DNA of 48,188 nt from Ruminococcus sp. (GTDB taxonomy: Bacteria > Bacillota > Clostridia > Oscillospirales > Ruminococcaceae): NCBI RefSeq assembly GCF_017464355.1, contig NZ_JAFUAG010000032.1:1-48188 (forward strand), given 5' to 3'. Position 1 is the stretch's first letter, and each line of letters starts with the position of its first letter. Of this stretch, positions 8,535 to 16,224 are shown in pieces. A model generated the notes under the pieces. It saw only the letters and a list, made by a program, of their open reading frames with translations. It searched no databases and had not been told where the DNA came from. The translations under genes and the position numbers were made by a program.

Positions 8535-9437
8535 ATGGCTAGAAGAAAGAAAAAAGTGCAGTCTATCGAAAAGCTCAAGGTTTCCGACAAGAAAAAGCCT
8601 ATCAACGGTTCTCGTGCCGGTGACGTCTGCATTTTTATTTTCCTGGTACTTCTGGGTGCATTCATGGTATTCCCGCTGTACTACTCCGTGATACAGTCGC
8701 TGAAGCCTGTTGAGGAACTGTTCGTGTTCCCTCCCAAGCTTTACGTCATAAATCCCACGGGAAGAAACTTCTCGGATATGTTCAGAGTTGCGGCTAACTC
8801 CTGGCAGGTGCCGCTGTCGAGATATATCTTCAACAGCTTCTTTATTACAATAGTTATCTGTGCTGCGAACCTGTTCGTTTGCTGCTGTGCGGCATTCGTA
8901 CTTTCAAAGTGCAAGTTCCCCGGTGACAAGATCATAAACCAGATCATCGTACTTGCCCTGCTGTTCGCTTCCAACGCTACATGGATCATGCAGTTCATGG
9001 TAATGGCAAAGCTGCACATGATAGATACCTATTGGGCGCTCATACTCCCCAGCATCTCAACCTCCATAGGTCTGTACCTGATGAGACAGTCGATGTCCAC
9101 CATACACGACTCCATGGTCGAGGCTGCAAAGGTGGACGGCGCAGGTCTGTTCAGGATATGCTGGCAGATAGTCGTGCCCAACTCCAAGCCCGCACTGATG
9201 ACCCTGATAATCTTCGCATTCCAGGGCGCATGGAATATGCAGGGCGGCGCACTGACATACTCCGAAGAACTGAAAACACTACCTACAGTCGTACAGCAGA
9301 TCTCAGCGGCAGGTCTTGCCCGTCAGGGTGTTACCTTCGCATCGAGCGTTGTACTGCTCATTCCTCCGCTGCTGGTATTCCTCGTTGCCCAGGGTAACGT
9401 TATGGAGACCATGGCGAACTCCGGTATGAAGGATTGA
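8535..9437 (+). CDS. MalG-type (CUT1) ABC permease, first pair
   Basis: A 300-residue permease. A basic N-terminus (MARRKKKVQS) precedes six predicted helices, the first near VCIFIFLVLLGAFMVFPLYY. The EAA loop reads MVEAAKVDGAGLFRICWQIV with VPNSKP after it (about residues 195-222). Start ATG 8535 follows AAGGGGGG. It is the partner of the preceding MalF-type gene. No MalK-type ATPase is encoded in the window, so the energising subunit is either one of the two LolD-like ATPases at the operon head or a shared ATPase elsewhere. Confidence 0.9.
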   Translation: MARRKKKVQSIEKLKVSDKKKPINGSRAGDVCIFIFLVLLGAFMVFPLYYSVIQSLKPVEELFVFPPKLYVINPTGRNFSDMFRVAANSWQVPLSRYIFNSFFITIVICAANLFVCCCAAFVLSKCKFPGDKIINQIIVLALLFASNATWIMQFMVMAKLHMIDTYWALILPSISTSIGLYLMRQSMSTIHDSMVEAAKVDGAGLFRICWQIVVPNSKPALMTLIIFAFQGAWNMQGGALTYSEELKTLPTVVQQISAAGLARQGVTFASSVVLLIPPLLVFLVAQGNVMETMANSGMKD

Positions 9438-9481
9438 TAAGCATCCGACATCAGATCAGAAAAGGAAAAAGGTGATAAGTA

Positions 9482-11080
9482 GTGTTGAGAATAAAAAATT
9501 CTTTTAAGAAAATTCTCTGCGCAGGTCTGGCAGCTGTCGCTGCAATGTCGATGACGCTGGATGCCTTCGCAGCAGAGCCCTACAGATCCTACATCTACGA
9601 TACCTGGAACGACTCGATACCTTCTCAGAACGCTTACCGTATCGACAAAACAGTTACAGGCTACGAGATGGGCCTCAGCAGACTTTCCGACCCCGCAGAC
9701 TCCCTGTTCCTGGGTGAGAAAGCTTCGGCAAGACTGTCAAATGCCAAGGATATGTATTTTGACCCCGACGAAAAGGAATTCTGGATAGCAGATACGGATA
9801 ACAACCGTATCCTGCGCCTGGACGATGAGCTGAACCTCATCGGCGCTTATAACGAGCTTTCTGACGGCAGCCACTTCGCTGCTCCCTCGGGAATATATGT
9901 AAAGAGAAGTCTTTATGACGACAAGCCCCTTTACATCTACATTGCAGACTATGAGAATTCAAGAGTGATAAAGGCTTCGGTCGAGTCTGAGAATGAACTT
10001 AAGCTGGTGCAGGAATACACCAGACCCGATACCGACCTGTACACGGTCGAGACCTTTAACCCCTCAAAGGTAGTCGCTGACTTCGCTGAGAACGTTTATG
10101 CAGTTTGTACCTCTGTTAACCAGGGTGCGGTGCAGTTCAACAGATCGGGCAAGTTCCAGGGCTACTACGGTGCGAACCGAGTTGAGGTAACGGCTTCCGT
10201 TATCGCCCAGAAGCTCTGGAGAAAGTTCGCATCAAACGAGCAGATCTCAGGTATGACAAGAAACGTACCTGTTGAGTATGCAAACTTCGATATCGATGAG
10301 GGCGGCTTCATCTATACCGTTACCGAGGCGGCAAACACCACCACTGACGCGGTAAAGAAGCTGAACCCCGCAGGCTATAACATCTGGGACAACTCAACGG
10401 GTAATGAGTACAAGTTCGGCGATATCGCCTCTGAGTACGACCCCAGCCAGAACCAGACCTACTCCACCAGACTTACCGATATCTGCGTGTCTGACAATGG
10501 CCTGATAAATGTTCTTGACTTCTCTACAGGACGTGTTTTCCAGTACGACAGAAACGCAAAGCTCCTTTGCATCTTCGGTACAAAGAACTCTACCAACGAC
10601 CAGAGAGGAAGCTTCTCCAACCCCAACGCTGTTGAAGCTTACAACAATAACATCTACGTTATAGACGGTTCAAAGAACGATATCACTATCTATTCCGAAA
10701 CTACCTTCGGCGCACTTATGCACGAAGCAGTTGAGCTTTACGACCAGGGCAGATACTCTGAGGCTAAGCCTATCTGGGAGAACGTTATCGCAAGAGACGG
10801 CGGTTATCCTATGGCTTATGTAGGCCTCGGCAAGGCTGCACTGAATGAGGGCGAGTACAGCAAGGCTCTTGATTATTTCGAGACCGCTTATGACCAGGAC
10901 GACTACGACAGAGCATTCAAGTATGCAAGAGAAGAATTCCTGAAGAAGAACTTCACTGCTATCGTTGTTGTTTTACTGGTGCTGGTAGTGTTCCTGTTCG
11001 TTCTGTCCAAGCTCCATAAGAAGGGCATTTACCTGATAAAGGGCAGGTTCGGCAAGAAAAAAAAGAGGGAGGGAAGATAA
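9482..11080 (+). CDS. Secreted NHL-type beta-propeller protein with TPR and C-terminal TM anchor
   Basis: A 532-residue protein from GTG 9482 (GGTGAT five bases upstream). It has a signal peptide (residues 1-31, ending DAFA). A propeller region follows (about 75-410) with recurring NHL-like blades such as FWIADTDNNRILRLDDELN and IYIADYENSRVIKA. Residues about 415-478 form one or two TPR helical hairpins (ALMHEAVELYDQGRYSEAKP; MAYVGLGKAALNEGEYSKAL). A single membrane helix (about 490-508) and a strongly basic tail (GRFGKKKKREGR) put the C-terminus in the cytoplasm, so the propeller faces outside. NHL propellers bind proteins or polymers, and no enzyme motif is seen. It lies 3 nt before the Yip1-type gene. 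Confidence 0.8.
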   Translation: MLRIKNSFKKILCAGLAAVAAMSMTLDAFAAEPYRSYIYDTWNDSIPSQNAYRIDKTVTGYEMGLSRLSDPADSLFLGEKASARLSNAKDMYFDPDEKEFWIADTDNNRILRLDDELNLIGAYNELSDGSHFAAPSGIYVKRSLYDDKPLYIYIADYENSRVIKASVESENELKLVQEYTRPDTDLYTVETFNPSKVVADFAENVYAVCTSVNQGAVQFNRSGKFQGYYGANRVEVTASVIAQKLWRKFASNEQISGMTRNVPVEYANFDIDEGGFIYTVTEAANTTTDAVKKLNPAGYNIWDNSTGNEYKFGDIASEYDPSQNQTYSTRLTDICVSDNGLINVLDFSTGRVFQYDRNAKLLCIFGTKNSTNDQRGSFSNPNAVEAYNNNIYVIDGSKNDITIYSETTFGALMHEAVELYDQGRYSEAKPIWENVIARDGGYPMAYVGLGKAALNEGEYSKALDYFETAYDQDDYDRAFKYAREEFLKKNFTAIVVVLLVLVVFLFVLSKLHKKGIYLIKGRFGKKKKREGR

Positions 11081-11083
11081 GCT

Positions 11084-11713
11084 ATGTATGAATTTACACC
11101 TGTAGGCTGGCTGAAGCATTGTATCTTCCACCCTGTTGAGGGCTTTGAAGACCTCAGATGGAAGAAGCAGGGTTCCATGAAGATCGCCCTGATAATAGTT
11201 TTCTTCCTGTTCGTCGCAATGGTGGCTGACAGACAGATGACAGGCTTCCAGTTCAATAACAACTATGTCAAGATTTTCAATGTGGTACCGCTGATAGTTC
11301 AGTCGGTGGTATACTACTTTACCTGGTGCGTGGGCAACTGGTCCATATGCACACTCCTCGAGGGTGAGGGTACCTTCAGGAAGATAAGCATATACTCCGC
11401 TTATTCTCTGGTGCCTTACATCGTATGCACAATAATAAAGGTCATCTTCTCGAATTTCCTGGTGCAGGAAGAATCCATCTGGATAACTGCACTGACCTAT
11501 CTGGGCTTTGGCTGGTCCATAGTTCTGATGATACAGGCGATGAGAGCCTGCCACCAGTATTCATTCAGCAAAACGCTGATCTCCATGGTGCTGACACTGG
11601 TAGCCATGCTGCTGATACTGTTCCTGGCAATACTGCTGCTCTCACTGTTCCAGCAGGTTTACGTATTCATCTATCAGATCTACACTGAGATCGCGTATAG
11701 GATCCGAGGCTAA
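11084..11713 (+). CDS. Yip1-family-like membrane protein
   Basis: A 209-residue protein with about five membrane helices between residues 38 and 200 and a short amphipathic N-terminus, PVGWLKHCIFHPVEGFEDLR. The N-terminal Pro-x-x-GFEDL/R pattern followed by hydrophobic segments is typical of bacterial YIP1-family proteins. The pattern AYSLVPYIVCTIIKVIFSN supports this family. Its bacterial function is unknown. It starts 3 nt after the propeller gene and may be the membrane partner of that protein's tail. Confidence 0.75.
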   Translation: MYEFTPVGWLKHCIFHPVEGFEDLRWKKQGSMKIALIIVFFLFVAMVADRQMTGFQFNNNYVKIFNVVPLIVQSVVYYFTWCVGNWSICTLLEGEGTFRKISIYSAYSLVPYIVCTIIKVIFSNFLVQEESIWITALTYLGFGWSIVLMIQAMRACHQYSFSKTLISMVLTLVAMLLILFLAILLLSLFQQVYVFIYQIYTEIAYRIRG

Positions 11714-11733
11714 TTAGAAACGGTGGTGTAAAA

Positions 11734-14112
11734 ATGGCAAACAAAAATTATAAAAAGGCTGTTGTCTTTGGTTTGTGTCTTGCAATGCTGACGCCTCTGG
11801 GTTCTATGGCAGTTACTTCGGCTGATGTCGAAGAGGAAACTGCTGCGGTCGAGGAAACAGTTGAGGAGGTCGCAGAGGACGAGAGCACCTCGGAGGACGA
11901 GGATAAGCTCCCCGATAAGATCTCCAATGAGCAGGCTGCCGCTATGGCGCAGAAGCTCAGCGAGAACGACAACTTCATACTCTACGGAGATGAAGAGAAC
12001 GAAAGACTGGGCCTTTATGTAAAGAGCACAGACAAATACTGGTGGACTTCACCTATTAATGTTTATGCCGATGATATCGTGGTTGACCCCGAAAAGGGCG
12101 ACATGATGAAAACAGCGCTGAGAAAGCAGATCGCTTCCAGCTGCGCTATCAAGGTCGGCGACCTGAGACAGGAGAAGAGGACTGAGTCCGCTGCACCTGT
12201 TTACTCCAACAAGGCAAGAGTTTCCTGGCAGACCAACGACAAGGGCGCGGTCATCACATATGACTACAAGTCCGAGGGCGTTAAGCTGAAGGTACATTAC
12301 GAGCTGTGTGAGGACAGCCTGTATGTATACGTAAACAGCGCTGAGGTCGAGGAGGCTAACATCTCTACTGTTGACGGAAAGATACTTACAAAGCTTCAGC
12401 TTTGTCCCTACTTCGCAGCAACTCCCTCGGTGGACTATGAGGGCAACCCCACACAGGGCTACATGATAATCCCCGACGGCAGCGGCGCAGTTATCAACTA
12501 CAATAACGGCAAGGGCAACTACCCCGACTACGTTCAGCAGGTATACGGCAGAGATTACACCATGGTGCCTCTGACCGCGCCCAGAGTTATCGAGCAGGCT
12601 TACCTGCCCGTACTCAGCACTGTTTACGGTGACGGCGGTATCGTTGCAGTAGTTACCGACGGTGACTCCAATGTGTACACAAGGGCTCAGGTAAGCGGAC
12701 AGAACAAGCAGGTGTACAACAACTGCTACTTCGAGTTCGAGACCCGTTCCTCCGATGCGTTCTTCATGAGCGGCGACTCCGCCAACAAGCTGAACGTCTT
12801 CGAGAAGGACGGCATAAAGACTGAGCGCTTCGGTATACATTACTACCCTGTAGCTTCCAAGGACGGCGGCATGGTAAACTATGCTGACTGCGCTGAGGTA
12901 TACAGAAACTACCTGATAAAGGAAAAAGGCCTGAAACAGCAGGATACCTCCGATAACAAGCTGTATATGGATATGTACGGCGGCGTGCTGAAGAGGACCT
13001 CCATACTGGGTCTGCCCTTTAACCTGAAGACTGAGATAACAGGCTTCGACCAGGCAGGCGAGATAGTAGATGAGCTCAAGGGCAAGGGCGTTGACAGCTT
13101 CGCTGTTAACTACAATGACTGGACTAACTCCGCTATCAAGGGCAATATCTCCACATCGGTGAGCCCCTCGGGCACCCTGGGCGGAAACGGCGATTTCAAG
13201 GATTTCCTGGCTACTGAAAATGTTGACGTTTATCCTTCGATGAACAACTTCACCATGAAGAAGTCCAGCGCAGGCTACTGGACGCTGACAAGCACAGCTA
13301 TCAGAATTTCCAACGCTTATTCAAGACAGTCTTCCTACAGCCTTTCATTCGGTGTTCAGCAGAAGGGCGTCGCACCCGCACTGCTCTCACCCAGCAAGTA
13401 CTCAAAGACCTTTGAGGAAATGATAGAGAGCTACGGCGATGAAAAGGTAGATAAGGCAGGCTTCGGTTACTTCTCCACCAGACTTGTGGGAGATTATACC
13501 AGAAAGGATACCTACTCCAGAAACAAGACCATGAACCTGCTGGTAGATGAGTACAGCAAGGCTCAGAACAGCATAGGCTCCCTGATAGCAGATGAAGCCA
13601 ACGCTTACGTTCTGCCTTATGTATCTACAGTTACAGGCGTGCCTGTTTCCTCCAGCGGATTTGATCTTACTGACTTTGATATCCCGTTCTATCAGATGGT
13701 GCTGCACGGCTATGTGCCCTACGCATCAAACGCTATCAACAAGAGCTCCAATACTGACGAGACCTTTATGCTGGCTCTCGCTTCGGGCTCGCAGATACAC
13801 TACGACTTCACTTATGCTGACAGCGATGTCCTCCAGGATACAGAGTATAACGACCTGTATTATACCAACTACAGAGGCTGGACAGATGCCGCTGCTAACC
13901 AGTTCAAGGCATCTGAGGAGCTGCTCAGCGGTGTTACCGGCTACACTATCAGCAATTACGAAGTAAGCGCTGACGGCAATGAATTCACTACAACATACTC
14001 CAAGGACGGTCAGAAGGACGTTGTAGTTGTTATCAACAAGAAGGACGCTACCGCGTCGGTTGACGGCAAGGCTGTCAGCATTGAAAATTGTATTGAAGGA
14101 GGTTTGAGATAA
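11734..14112 (+). CDS. Large secreted DUF5696-like protein
   Basis: A 792-residue exported protein starting at ATG 11734. A signal peptide (about 1-30) is followed by a very acidic linker (residues 31-60). The rest resembles DUF5696 proteins, recalled as a family without a demonstrated activity: an N-terminal beta-rich region (about 75-330, with GYMIIPDGSGAVINYNNGKG) and a TIM-barrel-like second half (about 400-700, with LKGKGVDSFAVNYNDWTN). The barrel-like half recalls glycoside hydrolases, but I cannot identify paired catalytic acids with confidence. The gene's stop shares a base with the start of the next permease gene (TAATG), so translation is coupled. Confidence 0.78.
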   Translation: MANKNYKKAVVFGLCLAMLTPLGSMAVTSADVEEETAAVEETVEEVAEDESTSEDEDKLPDKISNEQAAAMAQKLSENDNFILYGDEENERLGLYVKSTDKYWWTSPINVYADDIVVDPEKGDMMKTALRKQIASSCAIKVGDLRQEKRTESAAPVYSNKARVSWQTNDKGAVITYDYKSEGVKLKVHYELCEDSLYVYVNSAEVEEANISTVDGKILTKLQLCPYFAATPSVDYEGNPTQGYMIIPDGSGAVINYNNGKGNYPDYVQQVYGRDYTMVPLTAPRVIEQAYLPVLSTVYGDGGIVAVVTDGDSNVYTRAQVSGQNKQVYNNCYFEFETRSSDAFFMSGDSANKLNVFEKDGIKTERFGIHYYPVASKDGGMVNYADCAEVYRNYLIKEKGLKQQDTSDNKLYMDMYGGVLKRTSILGLPFNLKTEITGFDQAGEIVDELKGKGVDSFAVNYNDWTNSAIKGNISTSVSPSGTLGGNGDFKDFLATENVDVYPSMNNFTMKKSSAGYWTLTSTAIRISNAYSRQSSYSLSFGVQQKGVAPALLSPSKYSKTFEEMIESYGDEKVDKAGFGYFSTRLVGDYTRKDTYSRNKTMNLLVDEYSKAQNSIGSLIADEANAYVLPYVSTVTGVPVSSSGFDLTDFDIPFYQMVLHGYVPYASNAINKSSNTDETFMLALASGSQIHYDFTYADSDVLQDTEYNDLYYTNYRGWTDAAANQFKASEELLSGVTGYTISNYEVSADGNEFTTTYSKDGQKDVVVVINKKDATASVDGKAVSIENCIEGGLR

Positions 14113-15065
14113 TGAGCGATAGTAAAAAGACTGCTTCCGTCAATACAGGTGCAAAGGCTGAGAAAAAGCACAGACTTTCATATGAGAAGAGGAAGGGACT
14201 CTACGGCTACGGCTTTATTGCCCTGTGGGCGCTGGGTACCATATACTTCTTCCTGATGCCTCTGGTCGTATCGCTTATCTACTCGTTCAATGAGACCAAG
14301 GTACAGCCCGGCGGCATGGAGATGAAATACATAGGTTTCAAGAACTACGTGAATGCCTTCCGTAAGGACCAGGATTATTCACTGGCGCTGGTGGATATGC
14401 TCAAGAACACCGCCCTGAGAACACCTCTGATAATCATCTTCTCCATATTCATCGCACTGGTACTTAACCAGAAGTTCAAAGGCAGAACTTTCGCAAGAGC
14501 AGTATTCTTCCTGCCTGTTATCATCGCTACAGGTCCTGTAATGGACATCATCAACGGCAACATGAGCACAGGCGGCTACTCAGGCGGTTCTGAACAGTTC
14601 AGCACCATGTTCGAGGCTAACCTCGTTGACCAGCTGCTGAACTTCCTGGGTATCTACAACATCAGTGACAGACTGTCGAGCATTATCAATTCGCTGACTA
14701 CCGACATCTTCAACCTGGTGTGGAACTCGGGTATTCAGATACTCCTGATACTGGCAGCCCTGCAGGGCATCTCGCCTGCTTCCAAGGAGGCAGCGCAGAT
14801 GGAGGGCGCTACATCATGGGAATTCTTCTGGAAGATAACTCTTCCCACTATCAGCCCTATGATACTCGCAAGCGTAGTTTATACAGTAGTTGACTCTTTC
14901 GTAGACCCCGCAAACAAGGTAATGACCATAGTTCTCAACAAGTCTACCAACTGGGATCACGGATATTCAGCGGCAATGGCATGGGCATACTTCCTCATCA
15001 TAGGCGTTTGCCTGGCTATCATAGTTGCCATACTGAACAAGGTCATCTACTACGAAGTAGAGTAA
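14112..15065 (+). CDS. MalF-type (CUT1) ABC permease, second pair
   Basis: A 317-residue permease with a cytoplasmic basic N-terminus, six predicted helices and the EAA loop SKEAAQMEGATSWEFFWKIT followed by LPTISP (about residues 222-247). A larger than usual periplasmic-side loop lies around residues 150-195. Start ATG 14112 overlaps the previous stop, and GGAGG sits ten bases upstream inside the DUF5696-like gene. It differs clearly from the first MalF-type protein, so this is a second transporter and not a recent duplicate. Confidence 0.9.
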   Translation: MSDSKKTASVNTGAKAEKKHRLSYEKRKGLYGYGFIALWALGTIYFFLMPLVVSLIYSFNETKVQPGGMEMKYIGFKNYVNAFRKDQDYSLALVDMLKNTALRTPLIIIFSIFIALVLNQKFKGRTFARAVFFLPVIIATGPVMDIINGNMSTGGYSGGSEQFSTMFEANLVDQLLNFLGIYNISDRLSSIINSLTTDIFNLVWNSGIQILLILAALQGISPASKEAAQMEGATSWEFFWKITLPTISPMILASVVYTVVDSFVDPANKVMTIVLNKSTNWDHGYSAAMAWAYFLIIGVCLAIIVAILNKVIYYEVE

Positions 15066-15078
15066 AGGGGGGATAGAA

Positions 15079-16125
15079 GTGGCGACTAAAAAAGAAGAAA
15101 AGCAGTTTGAAAAAGAACGTAAGGCTGCGATCAAGGCGCGTGAAAAGCGCATGAAGGAGATAGGTCTTGAAAAGTTCCTGACTCCCGAGCAGATAAAGTA
15201 CAACAGAAGACAGAAAGTCATCGGTGCTGTATGGCCCGTGTTCAGATTTCTCATACTCTTCGGCCTGTGCTTCATCATACTCTATCCTCTGATATTCATG
15301 CTCTCAACAGCGTTCAGACCCTCTGAGCAGATGAATGACCCTTCTATCATCTGGATCCCCAAGAACTTTACTCTTGATAACGTTAAGCAGACCTGGGGCG
15401 TAATGAAGTTCGACAAGACCCTTGTCAACACCATTATCCTCAACCTGGTAGCTTCCATACTCCAGGTGGCTACCTGCTCCATAACAGGCTACGGCTTCGC
15501 AAGATTTAAGTTCAAGGGCAAGAACCTCCTGTTCGGCATAGTCATCATGATGATAATCGTGCCTCCCCAGATCACAACTATTCCTCTGTATATGCAGTAT
15601 GCATATCCTCCCAAGTTCCTGGCCAGCCTGCTGACACTGGGCAAGTCCACCTCGCTGATAAACAGCCCCTGGACCATGTATCTGCCCGCACTGTTCGCAA
15701 ACGGCATAAGAGCAGGTCTGTTCATCTTCATCTTCCGTCAGTTCTTCAGAGGACTCCCCAAGGAGCTTGAAGATGCAGCATATCTGGACGGCTGCTCACC
15801 TCTTTACACCTATGTAAAGATAATGATACCTAACGCAAGGCAGTCCTTCCTGACAGTTTTCCTGTTCTCCATCGTATGGTACTGGAACGACTACTATGTA
15901 TCCAGCTCATTCTTCACCAACAACGACACCGTTGCACTGATGCTGAAGAATCTGAATACAAACCTGATACAGCAGCTGTTCGACGGTCAGTCGGTATCTG
16001 TTCGTCAGATAATCGTTTGGCTGGAAGCAGGTTGTCTGCTGTCTATAACACCTATACTGATAATGTATGTATTCCTGCAGAGATACTTCGTTGAAGGTAT
16101 CGAAAAGTCGGGTCTTGCAAACTAA
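15079..16125 (+). CDS. MalG-type (CUT1) ABC permease, second pair
   Basis: A 348-residue permease with an unusually long, Lys/Arg/Glu-rich cytoplasmic N-terminus (about 50 residues, KKEEKQFEKERKAAIKAREK) before the first helix. The EAA loop reads LEDAAYLDGCSPLYTYVKIM followed by IPNARQ (about residues 231-257). Start GTG 15079 follows GGGGGGAT. It is the last gene of the operon and a strong terminator follows. No periplasmic binding protein is encoded next to this second pair, so it may share the 978-residue protein or use the DUF5696-like protein instead. Confidence 0.9.
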   Translation: MATKKEEKQFEKERKAAIKAREKRMKEIGLEKFLTPEQIKYNRRQKVIGAVWPVFRFLILFGLCFIILYPLIFMLSTAFRPSEQMNDPSIIWIPKNFTLDNVKQTWGVMKFDKTLVNTIILNLVASILQVATCSITGYGFARFKFKGKNLLFGIVIMMIIVPPQITTIPLYMQYAYPPKFLASLLTLGKSTSLINSPWTMYLPALFANGIRAGLFIFIFRQFFRGLPKELEDAAYLDGCSPLYTYVKIMIPNARQSFLTVFLFSIVWYWNDYYVSSSFFTNNDTVALMLKNLNTNLIQQLFDGQSVSVRQIIVWLEAGCLLSITPILIMYVFLQRYFVEGIEKSGLAN

Positions 16126-16138
16126 CCTGTATAAGTTC

Positions 16139-16176
16139 AAAGGCACTTCTGTCATCAAGACAGAGGTGCCTTTTTT
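16139..16176 (+). terminator. Terminator of the 13.5 kb operon
   Basis: AAAGGCACTTCTGTC (16139-16153), loop ATCAA, GACAGAGGTGCC (16159-16170), then six T. This is a classic Rho-independent terminator 13 nt after the last permease gene. Confidence 0.9.
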
Positions 16177-16187
16177 CATGTGTATCA

Positions 16188-16217
16188 AAAAAGCCCGAAG
16201 ATATTTCTTCGGGCTTT
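16188..16217 (-). terminator. Terminator of the minus-strand hypothetical gene
   Basis: AAAAGCCCGAAG (16188-16199) pairs with CTTCGGGCTTTT (16206-16217) around a short loop. The A-run on the left gives a U-tract for minus-strand transcripts. It lies just past the stop of the gene ending at 16225. Confidence 0.85.
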
Positions 16218-16224
16218 TGCAAGC

